From Idiomarina tyrosinivorans (lineage in GTDB: Bacteria > Pseudomonadota > Gammaproteobacteria > Enterobacterales > Alteromonadaceae): 64,000 nucleotides of DNA. Location: contig NZ_PIQH01000007.1 of the NCBI RefSeq assembly GCF_003987475.1, forward strand, positions 1 through 64,000. The letters are read 5' to 3'. Shown one piece after another: positions 26,537 through 34,462 of the stretch. The first letter of the stretch is position 1; each line of letters starts with the position of its first letter. The translations under genes and the position numbers were made by a program. The notes beneath the pieces were generated by a model. The model was given only the letters and a program-made list of their open reading frames with translations. It was not told the origin of the DNA and ran no database searches.

Positions 26537-27001
26537 TTACTCGCGACTTTTAGAGCGGTCTTCTAGCAGCTCTTCTTGAGAGCGGCTAATGTCGATGCGT
26601 TTCGGCTTTTTGGCTTCAGGAATATTTTTCACTAAGCCAATGGTGAGTAGGCCGTTCTTCAATGCCGCACCGCTTACTTCGATGTGTTCAGCGAGGCTAA
26701 ACTTACGTTCGAAGGCACGGTTAGCAATGCCTCGATGGAGGTATTCACGGTTAGCGTTTTCTTCGGCTTTGCGACCTTGAACGCGTAACACGCCATTTTC
26801 CACTTCAATTTCTAGGTCGTTTTCTTCAAAGCCAGCTACCGCTAAGGTAATTGCGTACTGATTTTCCGCTACCCGTTCAATGTTGTAGGGCGGATAACCA
26901 GAAGCGCTGGTATCTGAGCGTAGTGCTGAATCTAATAGTGAAGCCATGCGGTCGAAACCCACACTGCTGCGATATAATGGACTTAAATCAATAGTAGCCA
27001 T
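26537..27001 (-). CDS. Small heat-shock protein, Hsp20/IbpA family
   Basis: A 154-residue alpha-crystallin-type chaperone that holds unfolding proteins. The N terminus (TIDLSPLYRSSVGFDRMASL) is very like IbpA. The alpha-crystallin domain spans about 35-130, with YPPYNIERVAENQYAI, the AVAGFEENDLEI strand, ANREYLHRGIANRAFERKF and the conserved GLLTIGLVKN at its end. The C-terminal tail has the I-x-I-type anchor KRIDISR. The ATG at 27001 is preferred because AGGAG sits seven bases upstream; two more upstream in-frame codons lack that spacing. It has a sigma-32 promoter and a thermosensor-like leader. Confidence 0.95.
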   Translation of the reverse strand: MATIDLSPLYRSSVGFDRMASLLDSALRSDTSASGYPPYNIERVAENQYAITLAVAGFEENDLEIEVENGVLRVQGRKAEENANREYLHRGIANRAFERKFSLAEHIEVSGAALKNGLLTIGLVKNIPEAKKPKRIDISRSQEELLEDRSKSRE

Positions 27002-27100
27002 AGTCATTCTCCTAAGAAGCAATAACATTTTTCAGTGATAACAAAACACGTTCCAAGTGTTTTACCAGGCGACTCTCTTGGAGACGTCGCCCTCAGTTAC
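27002..27100 (-). promoter_or_regulatory. ROSE-like RNA thermometer in the hsp20 leader
   Basis: The leader on the minus strand can form two upstream hairpins, GGCGAC/GTCGCC (27091-27067 region) and AAAACAC/GTGTTTT (about 27060-27040). The last hairpin pairs TTGCT (27022-27018) with the Shine-Dalgarno AGGAG (27013-27009) across the loop TCTT. This gives U-A, C-G, G opposite G, U-A and U-G pairs. A UUGCU anti-SD facing AGGA with a G-G mismatch is the signature of ROSE elements, which melt on heating to free the ribosome site. Pairings were found by eye. Confidence 0.6.
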
Positions 27101-27102
27101 TG

Positions 27103-27131
27103 ATTTAGGGGCAAGTGAAAAGCTTTTCAAG
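27103..27131 (-). promoter_or_regulatory. Sigma-32 heat-shock promoter of hsp20
   Basis: CTTGAAA (27131-27125) and CCCCTAAAT (27111-27103) are separated by 13 bases, close to the sigma-32 consensus CTTGAAA-N13-15-CCCCATNT. It lies about 100 bases upstream of the hsp20 ATG. Confidence 0.75.
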
Positions 27132-27145
27132 TGCCGGCTAAAAAA

Positions 27146-29002
27146 TTATTCATTCACGGCTGCGTGGTCTTCGCTATCGTCGAGCAGGAAACCGCCAGAT
27201 TGGTGCGCCCACAGGTGCGCATAAATACCATCGAGCTGGAGTAATTGTTCGTGGCTTCCTTGCTCTGCAATGGTGCCTTTATCCATCACTACCAAACGAT
27301 CCATGGCTGCAATGGTCGACAACCGGTGCGCTATCGCGATAACGGTTTTACCGCGCATAAGCTGGTAAAGATTCTCTTGAATCGCGACTTCGACTTCTGA
27401 GTCTAATGCTGACGTTGCTTCGTCGAGAATAAGAATTGGTGCATCTTTAAGCATCACTCGGGCAATCGCTATGCGCTGCCGTTGACCGCCAGACAGTTTT
27501 ACCCCGCGCTCGCCGACATGGGCGTCGTAGCCGGTACGGCCTTTGGCATCGGTCAGCGAGAGAATAAAGTCATGGGCATGTGCCTTCTTCGCTGCCGCAA
27601 TGACTTCTGCTTCACTAGCGTCCGGGCGGCCATAAAGAATGTTGTCGCGTACAGAGCGGTGCAATAGTGACGTATCTTGCGTCACCATGCCGATTTGCGC
27701 ACGTAAACTGTCTTGCTGAACGTCGGCAATCACTTGGTTATCGATGCGTATCTGCCCTGCTTCGACATCATAAAAACGCAATAGCAGATTCACTAAAGTC
27801 GACTTGCCTGCGCCCGAACGGCCGACAATTCCCACCCGTTCGCCCGCTTTAATGGTTAGGTCTAGGTCGTCGAACACGCCTTTTTCTTTACCATAATGAA
27901 AACGCACATGGTCGAAGACGATTTCGCCACGGCTGACGTCGATAGCTGGCGCATTTGGCTTATCCACCACTCTTTGTGGTACTGCGATAGAGCCCATGCC
28001 GTCCTGCACCGTGCCCACACTTTCGAATAAGGTCGACATTTGCCACATCACCATTTGCGACATGCCGAAGAGTCGCAACACCAGTCCAATGACCACGGCA
28101 ACGGCGCCTAGCGATACCCAATCACCGCGCCAAAGTACAATCGCAACCGCGGCTGAACTAAATAACAGCAAGCAGTTAATAAAATACAGTCCACCGTACA
28201 ATTGCGTGACTAAACGCATTTGTTTGTGTACGGTTTGTAGAAATTCGTTCATGCCTTCTTTGGCAAAACCGGCTTCACGTTGCGCATGAGAGAACAGCTT
28301 AACCGTTTGAATGTTGGTGTAGCTATCAACGATACGACCGGTCATAGTGCTGCGAGCATCGGCTTGCGCCGCCGACACTTGACCCAAGCGTGGAACAAAG
28401 TAGTAGAGCAGAATCCCATACAGCACCATCCAAGCAGCAAGAGGTATTGCCATGCGCCAATCTGCGCTGCCAATAAGCACGAACATGCTAATAAAATACA
28501 CGACTACGTAGTTAAGTAGCTCGATCACGCTCATTATGACTTGGCGCACAGCCAATGACGTTTGCATTAATTTAGTCGCAACCCTGCCGGCAAACTCATC
28601 TTGGTAGAACGCCAGCGACTGCTTCATTAAATAGCGATGGCCCTGCCAACGAATGCGCATGGGGAAGTTGCCTAATAGGGTTTGGTGGGTCAGCAAGGAA
28701 TGTAACCAAACCAGTGCTGGTAAGCCAATTAACACCACTGCCGACATTCCCAGCAAGCGCATCCCTTGTTGCTCGAAGAAGCTCTCGCGACTCTGCTGCG
28801 CAAGCCAATCAACAATGCTGCCCAAAAAGCCAAACAGCCAAACCTCGGTCATAGCAATACCGGCCATAGCGATCGCGGTGATGATCAAATATGGGGTGGC
28901 GCCTTTGGTAAAATGCCAACAGAAGGCAAAAAAGCCAGTGGGGGCTTGTTCTGGCTCTTCGGCCGGGAATGGGTTTAGACGTTGTTCAAACCAGCGAAAC
29001 AT
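27146..29002 (-). CDS. ABC exporter, fused permease and ATPase
   Basis: A 618-residue half-transporter of the MsbA/multidrug type. The membrane domain (about 25-340) has six helices. The nucleotide-binding domain (about 365-600) has Walker A GRSGAGKSTLVNLL (about 398), the Q-loop MVTQDTSLLHRSVRDNILYG, signature LSGGQRQRIAIARVM (about 505), Walker B PILILDEATSALDSE and the switch His in AIAHRLSTI. It would act as a homodimer. The substrate is unknown; lipids, drugs or peptides are possible. It lies 9 bp from the channel gene upstream on the same strand, so the two may be co-transcribed. Confidence 0.9.
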   Translation of the reverse strand: MFRWFEQRLNPFPAEEPEQAPTGFFAFCWHFTKGATPYLIITAIAMAGIAMTEVWLFGFLGSIVDWLAQQSRESFFEQQGMRLLGMSAVVLIGLPALVWLHSLLTHQTLLGNFPMRIRWQGHRYLMKQSLAFYQDEFAGRVATKLMQTSLAVRQVIMSVIELLNYVVVYFISMFVLIGSADWRMAIPLAAWMVLYGILLYYFVPRLGQVSAAQADARSTMTGRIVDSYTNIQTVKLFSHAQREAGFAKEGMNEFLQTVHKQMRLVTQLYGGLYFINCLLLFSSAAVAIVLWRGDWVSLGAVAVVIGLVLRLFGMSQMVMWQMSTLFESVGTVQDGMGSIAVPQRVVDKPNAPAIDVSRGEIVFDHVRFHYGKEKGVFDDLDLTIKAGERVGIVGRSGAGKSTLVNLLLRFYDVEAGQIRIDNQVIADVQQDSLRAQIGMVTQDTSLLHRSVRDNILYGRPDASEAEVIAAAKKAHAHDFILSLTDAKGRTGYDAHVGERGVKLSGGQRQRIAIARVMLKDAPILILDEATSALDSEVEVAIQENLYQLMRGKTVIAIAHRLSTIAAMDRLVVMDKGTIAEQGSHEQLLQLDGIYAHLWAHQSGGFLLDDSEDHAAVNE

Positions 29003-29010
29003 GAGTGACC

Positions 29011-30084
29011 TTATTGCGAGCCTAAGTAACGCTTAAGTTTATCACGCCACTCGCTTGAGCGGGTAATACTAAGCAGCTCTCGATTCATTGGTTCTTGGAG
29101 GTTGCTGCCTTGTGCCAAAGCAAATGCGTATTGTTGTGGTAAGAAACTGTTGGGTAACACACGGATATTTGATGTTTCATCGTTGCGCACCAAATATTGC
29201 AACATCGGCGCATCATAAACCACCGCATCTACCTTCTTTTGCGCAAGGGCTTGATAAGCGTCGTCCAAACTACTGTAGCCACTGAAAGCAATTTGCTGTT
29301 GCTCAAGCCAAACCGCCGAAGAGGAATTCTTAACCGTAGCAACGCGCACCGACGGCAGGTCGTCAGGGCCTTCAATGCCCGTTTGAATTTGGCTAACGGT
29401 GAGTGAAGAAGTGATGGAAGCTGTGAAACTGGAAATGATGATGACGCAAGTGAACATCCACACTAAGCCAACAATGCGACCGCCCAGTGAGCGAGGAGAC
29501 TTGTCACCGTAGCCCACCGTGGTCATTGTTACCGCGGCCCACCAGAAGCCAGCACCAATTCCGCGCTTTGGATCGTTGCTAAATTCTTCTGGGTTAGCAC
29601 GCTTTTCGAACCACCACACCAGAAAGCCAGCGAGCAATAATACTGCTGCTAAGGCCAGCATCACCTGCAAGAAGGCTAACGAGAAAAAGCGTTGGGTCAC
29701 TGCTATCCAACCAGGCGTCTTTTCGCTATTGACCGCGATGGCGATGCCAGCATTGTGAAACGGCTGGCTAAAATCCATTGTGCGCTCGCGCTCGGCAGTG
29801 ACGGTTAACGCGCCAATACCGACGTCGTAGCGTCCTTCGCTGACGCCATCCAACAATTCTTTGAGGCTAACTTCATGGAGCCGATATTGCCAGCCCTGGT
29901 GTTCAGCAATGGTTTGCCACAATTCACTGCTGAGCCCCTTATAGCCGCCTTCTTCAGTGCTGATCACAAATGGCGGTGTGGCGCGTACGGCAACATCGAG
30001 TGTGGTTTTTGCGGGGGCTTGGGCAAAACTGTTAAAACTGATCAGTGTTACGGCAAACAGAAATATCAGCTGGCGCAGGGTCAT
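29011..30084 (-). CDS. Glutamate-receptor-like potassium channel
   Basis: A 357-residue protein with the layout of prokaryotic ionotropic glutamate receptors (GluR0 type). A signal peptide ends near NSFAQ (about 22). Ligand-binding half S1 (about 27-125) contains [16 protein letters not shown] and [21 protein letters not shown] first membrane helix (about 133-158) and a pore loop follow with the potassium filter TVGYGD in [16 protein letters not shown] (about 185-200). The second helix ends in [13 protein letters not shown], which corresponds to the SYTANLAAF gate of animal receptors. S2 (about 235-350) completes the solute-binding fold. Binding of an amino acid should open a K+ pore. AGGAG precedes the ATG. 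Confidence 0.88.
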   Translation of the reverse strand: MTLRQLIFLFAVTLISFNSFAQAPAKTTLDVAVRATPPFVISTEEGGYKGLSSELWQTIAEHQGWQYRLHEVSLKELLDGVSEGRYDVGIGALTVTAERERTMDFSQPFHNAGIAIAVNSEKTPGWIAVTQRFFSLAFLQVMLALAAVLLLAGFLVWWFEKRANPEEFSNDPKRGIGAGFWWAAVTMTTVGYGDKSPRSLGGRIVGLVWMFTCVIIISSFTASITSSLTVSQIQTGIEGPDDLPSVRVATVKNSSSAVWLEQQQIAFSGYSSLDDAYQALAQKKVDAVVYDAPMLQYLVRNDETSNIRVLPNSFLPQQYAFALAQGSNLQEPMNRELLSITRSSEWRDKLKRYLGSQ

Positions 30085-30161
30085 TTGTTGTCTCCTACAG
30101 AGAAGAAAAAATTAGCATAGCAATACTGGCGAGTAACATAAAAGCATAGCCAGCGGTCGAT

Positions 30162-30194
30162 ATTAAGGTGAAGTTAAGTAATATTTGCTACCAT
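30162..30194 (+). promoter_or_regulatory. Candidate PmrA-like operator and -10 upstream of the epimerase operon
   Basis: ATTAAG (30162) and GTTAAG (30173) are direct half-sites 11 bp apart, close to the PmrA/BasR box YTTAAK-N5-YTTAAK; each misses only the first base. A -10-like TACCAT starts at 30189, ten bases after the second half-site. The site before the PAP2-eptA pair has the same geometry. Confidence 0.4.
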
Positions 30195-30230
30195 AGCGAC
30201 TTTTAGCATTTTGTGACTGCGGATTTGTTA

Positions 30231-31226
30231 ATGAATCAACCAAGACGTGCGTTGGTAACCGGCTGTGCGGGCTTTATTGGTTACCACCTAGCTGAACGAC
30301 TCCTGCAACAGGGGTGGCAAGTTGTCGGTATCGACAACCTCAACGACTACTATTCGGTCGAACTCAAACACGATCGGCTGGCGTTATTGCAGCAGCATGA
30401 CGGCTTCGAATTCATCAAAGCTGACATCAGCGATCCGCAGTTATATAGCGACACGCTAGCACAGCAGGCATTTTCTACGGTATTCCATTTGGCTGCGCAA
30501 GCAGGCGTTCGCTATTCGCTTGAGAACCCTCATGCTTACGTTCAAAGTAACTTGGTTGGATTCGTCAATATACTTGAGTGGCTGCGACAACATCCGCCTC
30601 AGCACTTTATTTATGCTTCGTCGTCTTCGGTGTATGGCAATAATAAGCAAGCACCATTTACGACCGACCAGAAAGTCGACAGCCCGGTATCGTTGTACGG
30701 GGCAACCAAGAAGTCTAACGAAGTGATGGCACACTCTTATTCGCATTTATTTAATATTCCGGCGACGGGACTGCGGTTCTTTACCGTGTATGGCCCATTA
30801 GGGCGTCCAGACATGGCGCCGATTAAGTTCGCCAGCCGCATTATGCGGGGCGATAAAATTGATGTGTACAATCATGGCAACCTCGCGCGTGACTTCACTT
30901 ATGTTGACGACATTGTTGAAGGCATGGTGCGGTTAATCGATAAAGCACCGAACACCGAAAACGGCGCTCCCCATCGAGTGTTTAATATTGGTCGAGGTCA
31001 GCCGGTACAATTGCTAGACTTTATTAAATGTTTAGAGCAAGCGCTTGGGCGCGAAGCGGACAAACAGTATTTGCCAATGCAAGAGGGCGATGTAGAGCGT
31101 ACTTGGGCCGATACGAAAAGCTTGGAACAGGTTACTGGCTTTACCCCGCAAGTGTCGCTCGAGCAGGGAATCGCGCGTTTTGCTGAATGGTTTAAGCGCT
31201 ATCAAGAAAAAAGGACAATCGCATGA
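30231..31226 (+). CDS. UDP-glucuronate 4-epimerase-type NAD-dependent epimerase
   Basis: A 331-residue short-chain dehydrogenase/reductase of the extended type. The NAD motif is GCAGFIGYHLAERLL (about 12). The stretch VGIDNLNDYYSVELKHDRL is the hallmark of UDP-glucuronate 4-epimerases (CapI/LpsL) rather than GalE. The active-site Ser-Tyr-Lys set is in SSSVYG and SLYGATKK (Y-x-x-x-K, about 150), and GLRFFTVYGPLGRPDMAPIKF is the sugar-binding stretch. The expected reaction is UDP-glucuronate to UDP-galacturonate. The ATG at 30231 fits family N termini; a GTG at 30213 in frame is the alternative. The next gene overlaps by 4 bp. Confidence 0.88.
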   Translation: MNQPRRALVTGCAGFIGYHLAERLLQQGWQVVGIDNLNDYYSVELKHDRLALLQQHDGFEFIKADISDPQLYSDTLAQQAFSTVFHLAAQAGVRYSLENPHAYVQSNLVGFVNILEWLRQHPPQHFIYASSSSVYGNNKQAPFTTDQKVDSPVSLYGATKKSNEVMAHSYSHLFNIPATGLRFFTVYGPLGRPDMAPIKFASRIMRGDKIDVYNHGNLARDFTYVDDIVEGMVRLIDKAPNTENGAPHRVFNIGRGQPVQLLDFIKCLEQALGREADKQYLPMQEGDVERTWADTKSLEQVTGFTPQVSLEQGIARFAEWFKRYQEKRTIA

Positions 31227-31966
31227 TGCAGTTTTCTGTCGTGCTTCCAGCGAAAGATGAAGCAGACAATATTGATTCGCTATTAAACGAAATCCATCAA
31301 GCGCTGCAAGGTAAAGCGCACGAGATCATTGTGGTGGATGATGGCAGTTCGGACGGCACCGGTGACGTGGTAAAACGTACCGCTGAAACCCTAGCTTGCC
31401 CGGTTCAACTGATTACTCATCAGCAGGCGTGTGGGCAGAGCACGGCATTGTATACGGCAGTCCAGCACGCTCGGGGTGACTGGATTGTGGTGCTCGATGC
31501 GGATGGCCAGAATGACCCCGCGGATATTCCCAATTTGTATGAGCGAGTGCAAACCATCGATGCCAAGCACTTGTGCGTGATTGGCCATCGGCAAAAGCGC
31601 AAAGATACGCCATGGAAGCGTTTCCAGTCGCGTATTGCTAACCGTTTCCGCGCATTCGTGTTGCGTGATGAAACGCCAGACACCGGCTGTGGGCTGAAAA
31701 TTCTGCCGCGCCATACCTATTTGCAGTTACCTTATTTCCACCATATGCACCGTTTTATTCCCGCTTTAGTGCGGCGGATGGGTGGCAGTGTACAAAGCGT
31801 TGCGGTTAATCACCGTCCGCGCACACAAGGGGTGTCCAAATATAATGCATGGAACCGCTTCTGGGCTGGTTTGTTGGATATCATGGGCGTGTTATGGTTG
31901 ATCCATCGCTCGCGTCAGCCCAAAGTTGCCAATCTTGAACGTTTAAACGATGAAGATAGCCGCTAA
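31223..31966 (+). CDS. GT2 glycosyltransferase, polyprenyl-phosphate sugar synthase type
   Basis: A 247-residue family 2 glycosyltransferase similar to dolichol-phosphate mannosyltransferase and ArnC-like enzymes. Motifs are VVLPAKDEADNIDSLL (about 6), VVDDGSSDGT (about 38-47), the DxD region VVLDADGQNDPADIP (about 90) and DTGCGLKIL (about 155), with HRPRTQGVSKYN near 205 as the acceptor-site motif. Unlike ArnC it lacks the two C-terminal membrane helices; only one amphipathic segment (about 214-230) is seen. It should load a sugar, perhaps galacturonate, onto undecaprenyl phosphate. It overlaps both neighbours (4 bp and 17 bp). Confidence 0.88.
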   Translation: MMQFSVVLPAKDEADNIDSLLNEIHQALQGKAHEIIVVDDGSSDGTGDVVKRTAETLACPVQLITHQQACGQSTALYTAVQHARGDWIVVLDADGQNDPADIPNLYERVQTIDAKHLCVIGHRQKRKDTPWKRFQSRIANRFRAFVLRDETPDTGCGLKILPRHTYLQLPYFHHMHRFIPALVRRMGGSVQSVAVNHRPRTQGVSKYNAWNRFWAGLLDIMGVLWLIHRSRQPKVANLERLNDEDSR

Positions 31967-32636
31967 ACGAATCATCAAAGTCATTGTTGTTGCCGCGCTA
32001 CTGGTAATTTTAGGTATCGTGGTAGCGAGCGGTGCGCTCAGTGATTTTACCAACGAGCAGTGGGTCAGTGATTACTTAGCCAAGCACGGGCAATTAGGTT
32101 ACTGGATCATGCTAGGTGCGTTGACCCTATTGTTGATGGTTGGGGTACCGCGGCAATTAGTCGCAATTACTTTGGGTTTCAGCCTTGGTGCGTATTGGGG
32201 AACCGCTGCGACGCTGTTGGTGAGTGGTTTAGCCTGCGCGCTGAACTATTGGCTTGCGCACACCGTGTTGAAGCAATTTGTTGAACGCCGTTTTGCTTGG
32301 GCAACGCAACGTTTTTCGCTGTGGCTGGCAACACGAACCTTCCGCAAAGTACTAATGATTCGGCTGATGCCGATTGGCAATAACTTGCTAACGAATACCG
32401 TTGCCGGCGCAGCAGGTACACCATTTTATCGTTTTTGGGCCGGCAGCGTTTTAGGCTACCTGCCGCAGACTATTGTATTTGCATTAGTCGGTGGAGGTAT
32501 CGGCTTTGCAAATGGTACTCAGCTCATCGCCAGTTCGGCGTTGTTCGTTATTGCTTCGTTAATCGGCTGGCAGCTTTATCGCAGCCGCTCATCGGCTATG
32601 GAAACAGGAATTACTACGGATGAACAACATCGTTAA
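31950..32636 (+). CDS. TVP38/TMEM64 family (VTT domain) membrane protein
   Basis: A 228-residue inner-membrane protein with about five hydrophobic segments. The VTT core (about 65-180) shows GVPRQLVAITLGFSLGAYWG, a re-entrant-loop-type motif, and VLMIRLMPIGNNLLTNTVAGAAG (about 130-152), matching the R-x-x-P...N motif of TVP38/DedA proteins. Members of this superfamily have recently been shown to move undecaprenyl phosphate or other lipids across membranes. It lies between a polyprenyl-phosphate sugar synthase and an ArnT-like transferase, overlapping both by 17 bp. A role in carrier-lipid flipping or recycling for that pathway is an inference. Confidence 0.87.
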   Translation: MKIAAKRIIKVIVVAALLVILGIVVASGALSDFTNEQWVSDYLAKHGQLGYWIMLGALTLLLMVGVPRQLVAITLGFSLGAYWGTAATLLVSGLACALNYWLAHTVLKQFVERRFAWATQRFSLWLATRTFRKVLMIRLMPIGNNLLTNTVAGAAGTPFYRFWAGSVLGYLPQTIVFALVGGGIGFANGTQLIASSALFVIASLIGWQLYRSRSSAMETGITTDEQHR

Positions 32637-34359
32637 TAGAATTCTTGCACCGCTGGAAGATGAAAATTCACGTGTGGTGTTGGCGTGGATTTTGGTGTTC
32701 GCCGCGGTATTGATTTTCGCGGGTATCGGGCTACGTTCACCTTGGCCGCCGGACGAACCGCGCTTTGCCGATGTGGCCCGCGAAATGGTAGATACTGGGC
32801 AGTGGTTTTTTCCAGCCCGTGGCGCTGAATTTTACCCGGATAAACCGCCGGTATTTATGTGGAGTATTGCATTCTTTTACTGGTTAACCGGCAGTATCTC
32901 GGTGGCGGCATTACTGCCTAACGCACTCTGCAGCTTAGTGGTGCTCATCGCCGTGTTCGATTTAGGTAAACGGCTGTGGAATCTGAACGTTGGCCGCAAT
33001 GCCGCGTTGTTACTATTGGTCACGCCACAATTCCTTATTCAAGCGAAGTTTGCGCAAATCGATGCAATGGTGGCTTGCTGGATAACCCTTGGTTGTTATG
33101 GCCTTATCAGGCACTTTTTTGCAGGACCCCATTGGCGTTGGTATTTCGCTGCCTGGGGCTTTATGGGGTTGGGGATCATCACTAAAGGGGTCGGCTTTTT
33201 ACCCATCTTTATGTTGATTCCTATTGCGTTGTATTACTTTTTTGCAAGCCGTTTACCGGGCACGTTTCGTTGGCGTAGCTTTGCTGGCGTATTGGTCATG
33301 TTAGCGGTTATCGCGTGCTGGCTAGTGCCGATGTTGCTAATTGTGTACAGCCAGAACACTGCCGAACTTGTCGCCTACAAGAACAATATTCTATTTAAGC
33401 AAACCGGTAAGCGTTATGCCGATTCCTGGGCGCATGTGAAGCCTTGGTATTACATGTGGACCAGTGTGGCGCCATGGTTCTGGCTGCCGGCTAGTCTATG
33501 CGTGTTAGGCCGGTTTAAGTCGGTTTGGCAACAGTGTAAAGCGGATAAACGCATCGCCGTGTTGTTGGGTTGGGTGTTGCTAGTAATTGTATTTTTCAGC
33601 ACCACGCCCGGTAAGCGTGGCGTTTATATTCTGCCAGCATTACCGATGTTTGCGCTAGCGGTTGCCGCAATTTGGGATAAGGTTAAGGCATCGGCTATAG
33701 AACGCCGCATCGTTATCGGTATCAACTGGATAATGCTGGGTGTGTTTACCTTGTTGGCGGTTTTGGCATGGATGCAACACCCAAAGCTAATGGACGTATT
33801 GGATAACTACACCGAGCGTGATGCTGTGTTACAACATCTGGCACTGATGCTGAGCGTGATTGTCGCGTTGATGCTGGTACTGCAATGGACGTTGCGAAAG
33901 CATGGTGCATTTACTCGCTATGCAGGACAAGTTGCCGTTATCGCGGTGATCATCAGTTTTTGGGCTTACCCGATTATGGAGCCCTTACGGACACCGAAGA
34001 ACGTTATGCAGGAAGCAACCCGCGCGGTCGATGGCGGCGAATTGGGCATTATTGAGATGAAAGAGCAGTACTTGCTGTTCTCACCAATTCCGGTTACCCA
34101 TTTTAGTTATTTCCGTGAGTCGGATGAACAATTCCGTAGTGCTTGGCAGTGGATTCATGAGCAGCCAAACCGTTTCATTATGGCGCCGACTAACGTGGAA
34201 TTTACCTGTTTTTCTGGCGCAGGTGCTAAAGATCTAGGGATTGCTCACCGGGAAGAATGGAAGTTACTCGGCATCGAGCAGGCTGACGCTACTTGCCAAG
34301 CGCCAAGTCAGCATAAGGTTTACGTTAGCCCTCCGAACGAGCACATTGAGGCTCGTTAG
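32620..34359 (+). CDS. ArnT-like lipid A glycosyltransferase (GT83/GT39 fold)
   Basis: A 579-residue polytopic protein with about ten to twelve helices. The first periplasmic loop carries PWPPDEPRFADVAREMVDTG and FYPDKPPVFMWS (about 44-90), the catalytic-loop pattern of ArnT and protein mannosyltransferases, including the paired Asp-Glu. FAQIDAMVACW (about 145) is a second family motif. The enzyme should take a sugar from undecaprenyl phosphate and put it on lipid A or core in the periplasm. The upstream epimerase suggests galacturonate as the sugar, as with Rgt enzymes of Rhizobium, rather than aminoarabinose. It is the last gene of a four-gene overlapping operon. Confidence 0.87.
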   Translation: MNNIVNRILAPLEDENSRVVLAWILVFAAVLIFAGIGLRSPWPPDEPRFADVAREMVDTGQWFFPARGAEFYPDKPPVFMWSIAFFYWLTGSISVAALLPNALCSLVVLIAVFDLGKRLWNLNVGRNAALLLLVTPQFLIQAKFAQIDAMVACWITLGCYGLIRHFFAGPHWRWYFAAWGFMGLGIITKGVGFLPIFMLIPIALYYFFASRLPGTFRWRSFAGVLVMLAVIACWLVPMLLIVYSQNTAELVAYKNNILFKQTGKRYADSWAHVKPWYYMWTSVAPWFWLPASLCVLGRFKSVWQQCKADKRIAVLLGWVLLVIVFFSTTPGKRGVYILPALPMFALAVAAIWDKVKASAIERRIVIGINWIMLGVFTLLAVLAWMQHPKLMDVLDNYTERDAVLQHLALMLSVIVALMLVLQWTLRKHGAFTRYAGQVAVIAVIISFWAYPIMEPLRTPKNVMQEATRAVDGGELGIIEMKEQYLLFSPIPVTHFSYFRESDEQFRSAWQWIHEQPNRFIMAPTNVEFTCFSGAGAKDLGIAHREEWKLLGIEQADATCQAPSQHKVYVSPPNEHIEAR

Positions 34360-34376
34360 TCGGCACACTACCCTCT

Positions 34377-34431
34377 CTTAAGGTTGGCTTAATATTGCGT
34401 TAAGTCAGCCTTAACGCCTAGCTTTTATCTT
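34377..34431 (+). promoter_or_regulatory. PmrA/BasR-like operator array and promoter before PAP2-eptA
   Basis: CTTAAG (34377) and CTTAAT (34388) form an exact YTTAAK-N5-YTTAAK PmrA box. GTTAAG (34399) and CTTAAC (34410) continue the series, so four direct half-sites repeat every 11 bp. A -10-like TATCTT starts at 34426, ten bases after the last half-site, which replaces a -35 box as in OmpR-family activation. EptA genes are classical PmrA targets. No pmrAB is in the window. Confidence 0.65.
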
Positions 34432-34462
34432 ACGCTCATACATTTTTTTGTGATGAGTGTTC

